Assembly (NCBI RefSeq): GCF_932294415.1
Contig: NC_065545.1
Coordinates: 17,860,857-17,924,856, forward strand
Origin: Quercus robur
Lineage: Eukaryota; Streptophyta; Magnoliopsida; Fagales; Fagaceae
Direction: 5' to 3'
DNA length: 64,000 nucleotides
Part shown: one piece after another, positions 34,938 through 46,322 of the stretch
How the letters are laid out: each line of letters begins with the position of its first letter
Numbering within the stretch: the first letter of the stretch is position 1
The notes under the pieces: model-generated
What the model was told of the DNA's origin: nothing
Seen by the model: the letters and a program-made list of their open reading frames with translations, nothing else
Database searches by the model: none
Translations under genes and position numbers: made by a program

Positions 34938-36152
34938 ATGTTTGCTTTTCTCTCTTCAAGACAGCTACTTTTTATCACACATAGGAATAGGAGGACCCAA
35001 TTTCTATTGGGTCTTCTTCAGAAAAAAGCCATCTTTAGCATCAAATCATTTACATCAATAGCTTTATCTGAATCAGAACAGCAAAAAACACATTCTTTTA
35101 CAGTGTCTTATCTCATAAACTCATGTGGGTTGTCACCAAAATCTGCTCTTTTAGCATCCCACAAGGTACACTTTGAAAACCCAGATAAACCAGACTTAGT
35201 GCTTAATCTTCTTAAAGAGAGTGGATTCAATGACACCCAAATCACCAAACTCGTCACAAAAATCCCACTGCTGCTTTTATCTCATCCTGAGAATACCCTT
35301 TTGCCCAAATTCGAGTTTTTGCGCTCTATAGGGGTTTCAGGCTCTGACCTCCCTAGAATCCTTAGTTTGAATCCTGACATGCTGAGAAGGAGCTTAAAGA
35401 ACAATCTTATTCCCTGCTATGATTTCCTCAAGAGTCTGCTTTTTGAGAATGAGAAAGTCATTACAGCATTAGGGCGCTCTCAAAGGGCTTTGTTAAGTAA
35501 TGGAACAAAGACTATGGTTCAAAATATTGCACTTTTGAGAGAAGTTGGAGCGCCTCCATCCACCATCTCTTTCTTGGTGACTCGTTCTCCGTCTGTTGCA
35601 TTCAGTAAGCCAAGTAAGTTTGTGAAAGCTGTCCAGGATGTTAAGGAAATGGGTTTTGATCCTTCAAAAGTTGCATTTGTGCAAGCAATCTTAGTGGTTT
35701 TGTCAATAAAAAAGCCGACGTGGGAATATAAATTTGAGATTTTTAGGAGGTGGGGTTGGTCTAAGGAGGACACTCACTTAGCATTTAGAAGGTTTCCAAA
35801 TTTTATGCTTTTATCGGATGAGAAGATCACAAAAGTAATGAACTTCGTTGTGAACAAATTGGGACGGCCATCAACAGATATTCTTATGAATCCTGTGGTT
35901 CTGAATTTAAGCTTGGAGAAGAGGATTATCCCTAGGTGTTCAGTTGTTCAAATTTTGTTAGCCAAGAATTTGATCAAGAGTGATTTAAGCTTAGCGACTT
36001 TCTTACTACCTAATGAGAAGTTCTTTTTGGAGAAGTTTGTTATAAAATTTCGGGACAATGTTCCTCAATTGTTGAGCGTGTATCAAACTAAAATGGATCT
36101 TTTGGATGTAGAAATTCAATCTAAGAAGGTATGTGGAACTGAACTGTTTTAA
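34938..36152 (+). CDS. mTERF-family protein (404 aa, unit 2, first copy)
   Basis: Single exon from ATG 34938 (MFAFLSSRQLLF). Residues 1-44 have Arg/Lys but no acidic residue and fit an organelle targeting peptide. mTERF repeats run from about residue 53 to near the end (VSYLINSCGLSPKSALLAS, then NDTQITKLVTKIPLLLL, then SLEKRIIPRCSVVQILLA). This is the intact partner of the broken copy at 4093-5314: here the ATG and the two bases missing there are present. Family role: nucleic-acid-binding helical-repeat protein controlling mitochondrial or plastid gene expression; exact target not deducible. Confidence 0.93.
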   Translation: MFAFLSSRQLLFITHRNRRTQFLLGLLQKKAIFSIKSFTSIALSESEQQKTHSFTVSYLINSCGLSPKSALLASHKVHFENPDKPDLVLNLLKESGFNDTQITKLVTKIPLLLLSHPENTLLPKFEFLRSIGVSGSDLPRILSLNPDMLRRSLKNNLIPCYDFLKSLLFENEKVITALGRSQRALLSNGTKTMVQNIALLREVGAPPSTISFLVTRSPSVAFSKPSKFVKAVQDVKEMGFDPSKVAFVQAILVVLSIKKPTWEYKFEIFRRWGWSKEDTHLAFRRFPNFMLLSDEKITKVMNFVVNKLGRPSTDILMNPVVLNLSLEKRIIPRCSVVQILLAKNLIKSDLSLATFLLPNEKFFLEKFVIKFRDNVPQLLSVYQTKMDLLDVEIQSKKVCGTELF

Positions 36153-38737
36153 CTTTTTTACTCCAATATAATGTTATTCTTGCCTTTGACTCTCATGGAT
36201 GCAAGGTTTTGCATTTTAGATTTATTGGATATGGGATTTGCGTTATCTCATACTGTTTTCACATGTGTATGTAATTTCCAAGACAACAATCTCAAATGTA
36301 AAACTTTGACATAGATTTGATGATTTTCTGATTAGAAATTTAGAAGTCAGTAAATCTTGTGTGTTACTATTTACTACTTTTGTACAGGAAAAAAAAAGAG
36401 AGAAAAATTGGGAGTCTTCTTGTTAGATGGGGCATGAGTACTTAGATGGCTTTAATATAGTTTGCAACTCTTAAAGTGCTAAATGTGGTCTGTGCTATTT
36501 GCTCAGGGCAGTATTCACCTTGGAATGTCATCTAATTGCCTTACATTAGGTCTGTTACGATATTTCAAATAAATGGAGTCTGTAGACAATCTTGAGTTCT
36601 CAAACAAGTCACTCTAAAGCAGATAGAGCTAAAGGTAAAAAAGGTCATATGCAGTGCACAAGACTCCTGCTTTTGCTGGATGTAGGAGAGGAAATTGGTA
36701 GCCAGATTATGGACTCCAACTCGTGGTACATGGCTTAAGCACTAAGAAGTTGTGAACTTGTGCATAGGTAGAGCTGGAAGTAGTGTTCTTGAATTGAGAA
36801 CTCATGCACATGGCTTTCGAGTTTTCTTTTACCATTAAATATGGAACTTTATCACACCCGTCAGGGGGCAACCTAGTGGTTAGGGGCTTGGGATGAGGGG
36901 GCCTTATACCATGACCTAAATGGTCTAGGCCTAAGACCGACCCTGAGCTTTAGTTACTCCACAACCATGTCCACACCCCCCCCCCCAGGCACACCCTATT
37001 CAAATTCCAATTTCACGAATTTCAAGATGGTGAGGTAATGTTTTGGAATAGTTTTTGAAGAAAAGAAACTTTGTTTCTTCTTGTTAAGTACTTAAGTTAC
37101 AGAACAAAAAAGCCACAGAGACACATGGATGGCCCTAAAGGCTCAAAGTGGACTGAGCAAAGAAAAGAAGATTGCCGTGGGGGAATTGTATTCTATTGTG
37201 GTGAACTAAAAAGTCAAGTATATTGGTGTTACATTCATGTTAATTTCATTTGCATTGCTTGGATTTTGCTCTGTGGTGACTGGTGAGTGAATCCTCCAGC
37301 ATGCATGCTTTGGTGGTTACAATGTTACATAACACTGAATGAATCACTAGTTGCCTGTCAGTTTGAGGAAAAGCATATTGAACTGGGACATACCTAGATC
37401 TAGCAGTCTCTTTCTATAACATTGGGGGAAAAAATATAAAACATTGATTTGGGATTGTATATGGTACATCGATTTGGAGTTGTATATGGTTGCTAGTTTC
37501 CAAGTTATAACTTTTAATTTTGCTTTCTTCTTGGCAATTAACCAAGAACAATAGGGCTCACTCCAATCATAATTTCAATTCTTTCTGGGCAATTACCCAG
37601 CCACAATAAGGATCACTGGATTTAGATTACTTTATTTTCCCAATCTATTCAAAGACCATATATAAGTCCCCCCCTAACAATGAAATCAATTTCATATTTT
37701 CTTTTGCAGAATTTAAGTGGATTCTTAGAAAATAATGGATAAGTGATTAGATTTATAATTTTTTATTGTCTTAAATCTTTTGAATTAGTAATAATTTTTC
37801 ATAGTATCGGACCAAATGGTCTATAGTTGGAACCCTAACTCCACTTTACCTCTCGTTTGAAAGTGAGAAAATTTCACAGGTCACGTATTTGAGTCTCTGT
37901 CCAAAGATAAAGGGAAGTGTTAAATAATAATTATTAAGTTCCTTCTTTTCTGTTAGTTTAAACTTTTGGATCTAGTAGTGATTTATCTTATCTCGTATGT
38001 TCTTTGAGCCTTGGCTACAAAATTTCTGTGTTTGATGCATGGATTCAGAGGGTGCTTTCTCTGAATACCAACAAAGATGTTAGATCTTGAACATGAACTC
38101 AATATAACTGAACTGGTAGCAACAAAGTGTATGTTTCAAGGCAAAGCCCCATCCCGGGAGGTGATTGAACAACAATGCACCTAAGACCCAAGCTTTTACC
38201 TATGTTGACACACACAAGAATATGAGCAATGAAAGAGAGGAAAAGGAGAGTAATTCTGCAATGGCACATCAATGGAGGATGATATGATGATCCAATTAAA
38301 TGAGTTCATTTCATCTAAAGTAGCAGCCTATAAAAAGAGGGCCTGTTATCGGACACTAAAGAAGGCATGAAACAGTCCTGCAATAAAGTACCATCGCAAA
38401 CTGCCATTTTGCTCATCCATTCACATCTAACTGTAACCAAGTGAACAAGGGGGGCATGCAGCAACAAATAGTTTGAGCAATAAATACTATACTAGAAATT
38501 ATAAAAATGCAACTATCTTCTAATTAAATCAAGCTTTGTAAACTTAAGACATCTTGTAGTACTACTTCGCTGCCAATGTGAGAAACCAAATCCCAAAACC
38601 CATGTCAATATTCTTGTTGGATAGCTCAAAGTAGAAGTGCACTAGTAGGTAATGTAATATAGATGAATCATTCATTAAATCTAAAAATAGCGAAAAACAT
38701 GAATGAAACAAGTACTTTGATTTCAAAAATGAACATG

Positions 38738-39941
38738 CTACAATGATTTAATTTCAGATATTCTCCCTGATCCAATTCCTAGATCCTGAAGATCTGACTT
38801 TCCTTGATAGACCTCCAACAGTTGAGGGATATTTTGCTGAAATTTGGTCACATAGTTCTCCAACAAGTCTTTCTCCTTTGGCTTTAAGATAGTGAATAGT
38901 GCCGAATCTTTCTTGACCAACCCCTTGGATAACAAAATCTGAAAAACTGAGCACCGAGGTATAGTTCTCTTCTCCAAGCTGAAAAGTAAAACTATTGGAT
39001 TTCTGGAAATATGTTCTGAAGGCCAACCCATTCTATTCACAAGGAAGTCCATTGCTTTCGTGATCCTCTCTTCAGTTAAACACATACAACCCGGATTCTT
39101 TTTGAATGCTAAGAGAGTGGACCAACCCCACCTCTGATACACCTCAAACCTGTGCTCCCAGTTCACTTTTCTTAATGAAGCAAGTACATGAATTGCTTGG
39201 ATAAAAGCCGATTTTTCGGGGTTGAATCCTAAATTTGTTAGCTCCTTGACAATCTCATCAAACTTAGCATGCCTAAGGAATGCTGTAGGAGGAAAACAAC
39301 TCAATAAGAGACAGACGGAAGACTGAGGCACTCCAATTTCTCTTAAAATTGCCAAGTTGGGAGCAAGATTCTTTTGTACATCCTGAGAAAGACCCCGGCG
39401 AGCTAGCTTGAAAGTTTTAACAACTTTTTCATCCCTAACAACTATACTCTTGACGAAGTCATACATGGGCATAAGATGATTCTTAACGCTTCTACCCAGT
39501 ACAGATGGACAACCTGAGATTATGTTAGCACATTCTGAGTCAGAAAGCCCAATAGAACCCAAAAACTCAAATTTGGGCAGAAGGGTCTTCTCAGGATCTG
39601 ACAAAAGCAAATATGGCCCAGCCTTGACAACTCTAGAGATCTGGGCATTGGTGAATCCATGGTTCTTGAGAAGATTAAGAACCAAGTTTGGTCTCTCAGA
39701 AGTCTCAAAATTTACCCTCTGAGATGCATATTTAGCCCTTTCTAAAGACAACCCACATGAGTTTTACAAGGAATGACACAGTAAAATTGTGTTTTTTATC
39801 ATCTATGAGACCTGATGAGAAATAATTGACAGCAAATAAGGGAATTTGAGGAAAACCCAGATGGGAAATTGAACTCGGCACAGCAATACACCTACTAGGT
39901 ACTACTAAAATTTGTAGTCTTATACAGAGAATACCAAACAT
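38738..39941 (-). pseudogene. mTERF-family gene, frameshifted (unit 2, minus copy)
   Basis: Duplicate of the intact 9103-10314 gene. One extra T in the run at 39762-39765 (GAGTTTTACAAGG versus GAGTTTACAAGG) shifts the frame after the leader and first repeat. A 9-bp in-frame deletion near 39117 removes three residues after WGWS. Translation from ATG 39941 stops at 39732. A shorter product from an internal ATG (39751, 337 aa) is possible, but it would lack the targeting peptide. It lies next to the Pack-MULE, which also removed its partner promoter. Confidence 0.85.
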
Positions 39942-40205
39942 AATTTTGACTCACCGGTGTTTGGCTATGTAAGCTTCAACTGTAGGAAGAACCCTCTTCC
40001 AGATATTGATGGAGAACAGCTTCAATTTGATAACAAAGGTTGTATCTTGCTTCGTTGGCCACCCCTTATGACAGCGACTAGAGAAACCCCAGGCACACAA
40101 AAAGTTCAAAACCCTGAGACTTTGAGGGAGATTGTAGGAAACTAGCATTAAAAAACTAACTATTCAGTTAGTTGGCCCCGTTTGCAAACAATTTGTGATT
40201 GTAAC

Positions 40206-40448
40206 AACTCGAGCCTTAGAGGGTTGATTTAGGGCCTCTAAATCGAGCCTCTAAGGCTCGGTTTAACTGGTTTTCTATGCCAAAAGTCCACGTGGAGTAC
40301 ACGCAGAAATCGAGTGTCTGAGACACGATTTCCACGTAGAAATCGAGTCTCAGACACTCGATTTCTACGTGGAGAACACGTAGAAATCGAGTCTCATAGA
40401 CTCGATTTACTTAAAGTAAAATCGAGTCTCAGAGACTCGATTTTCACA
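40206..40448. repeat. Left subterminal palindrome cluster of the Pack-MULE
   Basis: Five consecutive inverted repeats. First CGAGCCTTAGAGG pairs with CCTCTAAGGCTCG (40210-40260). Then four modules of the form AAATCGAGTCTC + GAGACTCGATTT, at about 40308-40332, 40339-40364, 40382-40406 and 40419-40443. The second is embedded in a near-perfect 41-bp palindrome at 40332-40372 (CCACGTAGAAATCGAGT paired with ACTCGATTTCTACGTGG). Confidence 0.9.
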
Positions 40449-40449
40449 C

Positions 40450-40945
40450 AGTTAGACCAGGTACTGTATTTTTGAGCTGACCAGGTACTGTGTATTTTTG
40501 GTCTTTTTGAGCGTGCCATCAAGTCTGTAGTTTGTCTCTGCACACCAGGTACTGTGTATTTTTGGTCTTGTGCCATCAAGTCTGGAGTTTGTCTCTGCAC
40601 ACCAGGTACTGTGTATTTTTGGTCTTGTGCCATCAAGTCTGGAGTTTGTCTCTGCACACCAGGTACTGTGTATTTTTGGTCTTTTTGGGCGTGCCATCAA
40701 GTCTGTTTTTTTGAATGTGCAGAGCTGACCAGCTACTGTGTATTTTTGGTCTCTTTTGGGCGTGCCATCAAGTCTGTTTTTGTGCAAAGCTGACCAGCTA
40801 CTGTGTTGTATCTTTGGTCTCTTTTGGGCGTGCCATCAAGTCTGTGTTTTTGTGCAAAGCTGACCAGCTACTGTGTTGTATTTTTGGTCTCTTTTGGGCG
40901 TGCCATCAAGTCACAGCTACTGTGTTGTATTTTTGGTCTCACACA
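40450..40945 (+). repeat. 57-70 bp minisatellite (about 9 units)
   Basis: Units contain ACCAGGTACTGTGTATTTTT and GTGCCATCAAGTCTG. The first four are 57-64 bp and the later ones 65-70 bp with CTACTGTG and TTTTGGGCG variants. The 57-bp units are divisible by 3, so both strands show spurious repeat peptides. A CT/CA-rich, leader-like stretch follows (40940-41140), then a 42-bp repeat, TATTTATATTTGTTTCCT-type, three copies at 41230-41365. Confidence 0.85.
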
Positions 40946-41429
40946 ACCTCTCACACAACTCTCAGAAAATATTTTGACTGCCTCACACAACTCACACCTT
41001 CAGCAACTTCTATCACAAAACCTCTCTCAACAACTCTCACAAAACATCATACAACTCTCATAAACTCTCATACATCAGCAGCAAAACATTGCTCCTCTCA
41101 CTCTCATACAATCTCAGCAGTATATTTGCTCATCCTCATGTCAAGTAAGGGTCTCCTCCTCACTATCTAGTTGGTTGTTTAGTGTATATAGCTGCTTTAA
41201 AAAGTGTTGCTTGCATTGAATTTGTCATGCCATTTCTTAATAAAATATTTGTTTGTATTAATTATTTATATTTGTTTCCTAATAAGATATTTGTTTGTAT
41301 TAAATATTTATATTTGTTTCCTGATAAGATATTTGTTTGTATTAAATATGTATATTTGTTTCATAATATTAGTTTTTTTTTTTTGAGTAACCGGCCTGGA
41401 AGCCCAAGCAGGGCTCCTTATGTATATTA

Positions 41430-41800
41430 GTTGGTTGTTTAAATATGTATATATATTTATATTTATACAACTATATGTTTAAATATTTATATATATATAT
41501 ATTTTTTTTTTATTTTTTTTTTTTATATTTATATATTTATAGAAATATATTTATATATTTATACAACTAAATGCAAATTTAAATATAAATATAAATATAT
41601 ATATATTTATATAAATATATATATTTATATTTATATATTTATATATTTATATTTATATAAATATAAATAAATGTATATATTTATACAACTATATATTTAT
41701 ATTTATATATTTATATTTATATATCTATACAACTATATATTTATATTTATATATTTATACAACTATATATTTATATATTTATATAAATATATAAATAATA
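41430..41800. repeat. AT-rich TATATTTATA low-complexity tract
   Basis: About 370 bp of irregular TATATTTATA and TTTATACAACTA repeats inside the Pack-MULE. No coding potential; open frames here are low-complexity. Confidence 0.85.
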
Positions 41801-42326
41801 GACACATAAGGAAAGAAAAAAGAAACAGGTTCAAAGAATTGTGCAACCTCCAACTTTTATGAAATTCCAACCATGAGAAAGACATTATTGAATACAGTAA
41901 AAGCTATGAAAATAATTGGGTCACCGGTCCAGTTGCACCTAATTAAGCAGCTAGCATTTGAACAAACCTCTAACAAAACCACAAAATACAAATAATTATT
42001 ACTTTCAAGCTGCATCCATCTAATAGGTCAAAAATAGAGCACAAAGGAACAATCTCTGTCCCAAAGCTTTAATTAACCAACTTGTTGTTGTGTATGTATT
42101 GCATGGTTTGCAGAGTGCATATGAGAGAGAGAGAGAGAGAGTTCAATAATTTGAATAACTGATTATTGACAATTATATGGCATTAGATTTTTTATTTATT
42201 ACAATATGCAAAATACGAGAAATAATTTTAAAAAAGAATTCAATATGCAAAATAATTTAGTTTAGTTATCTAAAAGAATTCAATATTCAAAATGCTAAAG
42301 CTTGTTATTCCCTAGAATCATCAACA

Positions 42327-43716
42327 GCACTACAACACTGGCTTGAAGCTGTAAGTTCATATGCTTATACCAGACATGCTTCTTTCTAAATCTGATGCAG
42401 TTTTGTTCTTTCTGCTTTTTTTAACGTTTCCATCAAAAAATGGAGAAAGTAATATTTTCCTCAAAACAATCTAATTTTGGTCAAGTGATGGTTTCAAAAA
42501 CGACTGCTGTATTAGATATTAGGAATTTAGGGGACATGTATTCCTAGTCACTTCTCATAATAAGACTTAAAAAAGAGAGTCAAACTTGGCCAATGTATGC
42601 TTCCTATATAGGAATTGGTGACTTTTTTTTTGGATGAAATTTCAAATTGAGCTCAAGTTTTGGGCTTTTGAATAGTGGTCTAGCTAAGTACATATCTTCT
42701 ATGGATTTATATTTTTGGATATTAATAGGTTCCATGTTGTTAGTCCCCAATTAATAGGTAAGGAAGTAGAATCGCTGGACTAATGGGCTTTGTTAATCTT
42801 TGTTTTTTTTCAAATTGATCCATGCCATCGTTATGGACACAATTTACACTTCTACTATGATGTTTGGTCTGATAGCAAGAGCACCCAACCTTTCTTCTAC
42901 TGGTACTCATGAAAATTAACTTTTTCTTTCTTGGTATAATTGCTTTTGATTTAGCCTTATCCTTCTTTATCACTCATTTCTAACTTTATTTTTCTCCTCC
43001 TCTGAAACTAAAGGTTGGATGTTGGTGATGGTAAAGACCTAAATCTTGAAAGGTGCCTAAGGACTGTTCTACAACGTCAATGCATCGCGTATCTTGGACC
43101 AGTAAGTATTACTAATCATACCATCTGTTACTGCATTCCAATAATACACCCCCTCTCCATTTTAAATGTGTTCATTTCATGGTTTAGATTAAATATTACA
43201 AATTTAAGTGTATCCACTGCAACATCATTTAAAATTTTAAGTAGCATGGCTCTTTATACATTAGATCCAAAAAATAATATCTTAACTGTGAAATTGACCC
43301 CCTCCAATCTTGTTTCTTCATCAAATTTGTTGTGTTGAATTTACATGCACACACTCCCATAAGCATCTTTGCAACCTAGATAAGTGCCTAGATAGATAAC
43401 TAAGTGGCTTCTTATGAATGTGGATAAGTGCATATATTTCACTGTTATAACTTTACATTCTCTGTCGTTTGGTATTACAGAAAGAGAGGGAAGCATATGA
43501 AGTAATTGTAGAGAGTGGAAAGCTTTTATACAGGCAAACAGGGATGCTTATTAACACAGTTGAGGGTTCTAAGTGGATTTTTGTGCTCAGCACATCAAGG
43601 CCTTTGTATGTGGGTCAGAAGAAGAAAGGTGTTTTTCAGCACTCAAGTTTTCTATAGGGAGGTGCTACATCAGCAGCAGGGAGATTAGTTGCCCATGATG
43701 GGGTTCTTGAGGTGTT
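42327..43716 (+). pseudogene. Captured fragment of an IQM (IQ-motif calmodulin-binding) gene, four exons with introns
   Basis: Segments match consecutive exons of plant IQM proteins: ALQHWLEA (42327-42350, donor GTAAGT), [18 protein letters not shown]...FFYW (42814-42902), LDVGDGKDLNLERC...CIAYLGP (43014-43101) and [17 protein letters not shown]...GRLVAHDGVLEV (43481-43716). Exon phases match across introns. Lesions: the acceptor before the second exon is CAA instead of CAG, an Arg is now Cys, and an in-frame TAG follows HSSFL (about 43656). The N-terminal IQ motif region and the C-terminal end are absent. IQM proteins bind calmodulin and act in stress and hormone signalling; this copy could at most make a partial protein or a regulatory transcript. 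Confidence 0.85.
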
Positions 43717-44319
43717 TTAGAATTTTGTTTCGAACTGGTGATAGGGATCATTTTTGTTTTCTATATTTCTACAACCAGCCAGGCAAGCTCATGTATTGAC
43801 ATAGTAATTCCCAGAATATAAACATGTTGAGAAAAAGGACATGTATTTATATGTATATACACCAGGTGAACCAGAATTATGAGCCCTATATATTTAAAAT
43901 CAATTAAACAACTTCAAACCAAAACAACAAACACCATACAAACACTACCAGTAAGCACTAAGCACCCCCATTGTTAACCCTTAGGCAATGTGATAGACAG
44001 TGCTACCATGGTAGCTTACACCTAAAACCTAAAATCAGTTAACATAAACCAATAAAACAACCTGGTGGTTTATTCCAGATCATGGAAAAAACCTGGTTTA
44101 TTCAAGATCATAGCAACAAACAGAGAATTCTCTAGCATCTTGAGATGCTAAAATATTCGAAGGAAATGAGTGTGACTACTCAGGGCTTCCTAATCAGCAT
44201 ACATAAAACTCCTTGAGATCCTAAGAATTCTAAGATAAAAGAAACAAATTTCTATAACTGATGAGTAAATACCATAAAGAAAACAAAATGCAACCAGAAA
44301 CGAATCTATTTTACCAGGC

Positions 44320-44985
44320 AATGTATCCATTCAGTTCAAATGATATTTTATGCATTTCAATACCTCAAAAGTCCCATCCAAAACTACTTGATTAGAATTA
44401 TTTTATAAGGTTTATCAGAATCCATCTCAAACCATTCACATTTCTCATTTTAGCAATACTTCCAAGTACCCAAGGACTAAAAATATGGCATTTACATTAC
44501 CCACACGGATCATTTCAAAGTTATTAAATTCAAAAGACGCTCATCAACAGGCATAGAATCTAAAACCACAAAATGAAAGCAAACTAAACTAAAAATGCGA
44601 CACAATTGACCTACAAATACCACAATCTACCCAACCAGAGAGAATGTATCCATTCAGCTCAATCATTTCAAAATCGTCAAAACCCATTAAAAACTCCTTG
44701 ATTAGAATTATTTTATCACAATTCTCAATTGAACCTTTCAATGTCATTAAATTCTCAAATAATTCAGTCATTAGATTCTCAAATAATTCATCGACAGGCA
44801 CAGAAACCAAGAACCAGAAATGAAACTAAATCCAATTCTTTGTTGCTGCTTTAGCAAACTAAACTAAAAGCTATGTTATCAAAACCAAATTATAGAATGT
44901 ATCCATTTAGCTCAATTATGCATCTCAATATCATCGAAAGCCCCATTCAAAACTACTTGATAATAATCATTTTATAACACACTAA
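44320..44985 (+). repeat. Degenerate 250-320 bp tandem repeats (three copies)
   Basis: The sequence AATGTATCCATTCAGCTCAA, followed some 60 bases later by CTTGATTAGAATTATTTTAT, recurs at about 44320, 44645 and 44897. Function unknown; it lies inside the Pack-MULE. 44990-45555 is AT-rich DNA with a (CT)n/(CA)n stretch at 45089-45125 and no recognisable gene. Confidence 0.6.
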
Positions 44986-45558
44986 GATTTCATTTTGACC
45001 CTATCTATATTTCTTATTTCAGGAATACTTCCCAATATACCCACATTGATATTTCATCATGTTGCAGTTCAATTTCTAAGCCAAATGCATCTCTCTCTCT
45101 CTCTCACACACGCACACACACGAACACACCAGCATCTTATATATTGGTCTGTCAAAGAGAAATTTGGATTTTTAAGTGCTTTGCTTATTAATTTGTCTTA
45201 TTTCATTTCTAAGTGTTTATCTGCACAGCAGTACATTCTACATTTCTTATGGTCTTTCTAAAACCTACCAAAGATGAATCTGAAGCATCTATGTTATCTG
45301 CAATCAAATACCCAAATTCATCCCCTTCAAAGCTACACCACATGTCATGCCATTTTTTTGTCCTCCTTCATCACAATAATATACTCAAACAAAAAAAAAA
45401 AAAAAAAAAATACTGATGTTATCTAAAATGGGTCTTCGAAATTTGTCTTAATTCGAACATAAAATTCGAATCTAAAAAAGTAAGTGAGAAATGGCATACT
45501 TGAAAAATGGGAAGGAATTGAAGCAACAATCTGGGAATGAAGAAGAATGCTCCTTATA

Positions 45559-46090
45559 CCAAAAAAAAAAAAAAAAAAAAACAAAAAAAAACAAAAAAAA
45601 AACAAAAAAAAACAAACAAAAAAAAAAAAACAAACAAACAAACAAAACGAACTGATTACATTGCAAAATACATAAAGGGACTCACCTTTTTTTCTTCTAT
45701 TTCTTTCAGATACCGCGTAGGTGAGCGAGAGAGTGAGAGGGTGACTGAGACTGGGTCGGTGAGGCTGAGAGGGTGAGTGGGTTGGGGCCGGCGTCGGCGA
45801 CGGTGACGCTGAGAGAGTGAGAGAAGGAGAGGGTGAGTGAGAGTGTCGCGTTTGACTGATGAGGGAGAGTGAGTGGGTGGGTGACTGAAAGAGAGGGTGA
45901 CTGGGTTGGGGCCGTCGTCGGCGACGGTGACGCTGAGAGAGTGAGAGAAGGAGAGGGTGAGTGAGAGTGTGCTGAGACAGAGAGGCGTATGAGGGAGAGT
46001 GAGTGGGTGGGTGACTGAAGAGAGTGTGCTGAGACAGAGAGGCGTATGAGGGAGAGTGAGTGGGTGGGTGACTGAAGAGAGAGCGTTAAA
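45559..46090. repeat. A-rich tract and GA-rich minisatellite
   Basis: 45559-45650 is runs of A separated by single C (A8C-type). 45720-46085 is a GTGAGTG/GAGAGTG-rich minisatellite in which a 65-70 bp block with GTCGGCGACGGTGACGCTGA occurs twice (about 45775, 45905) and a block with GAGACAGAGAGGCGTATGAG occurs twice (about 45972, 46031). The Ser/Leu/His-rich frame on the other strand is low-complexity. Confidence 0.8.
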
Positions 46091-46104
46091 TTCAAAAATA
46101 TCCT

Positions 46105-46322
46105 ATTAGAAATCGACCTTCATAGACTCGGTTTCCAGGTGGCTTCCACGTGGGTCCACGTCAATGGCACGTGACACCAACATGGAAATCGAGTCTCTGA
46201 TAGTTGATTTTCAGATGGCTGCCACCTGGCAATAACACCACATCAGATGTCACCGACAATCAAAACCGACTCTGTGAGAGTCGATTTACACACCCCAAAA
46301 TCGACTGTCATAAAGTCGAGAT
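46105..46322. repeat. Right subterminal palindrome cluster of the Pack-MULE
   Basis: Four degenerate inverted modules like those at the left end: AAATCGACC...GACTCGGTTT (46110-46131), GAAATCGAGTCTC...GTTGATTTTC (46184-46212), AAAACCGACTCT...AGTCGATTT (46261-46286) and AAAATCGACTGTC...AGTCGAG (46297-46320), separated by CCACGTGG/CCACCTGG-containing spacers. Confidence 0.8.

Noticed and set aside
44589-44810. 73-codon - strand ORF with ELFENLMT repeats
   Set aside because: Produced by the degenerate tandem repeats at 44320-44985; no family recognised.
45706-46095. Ser/Leu/His/Pro repeat protein on the - strand
   Set aside because: It is the translation of a GA-rich minisatellite. The repeat blocks show no codon-level constraint.
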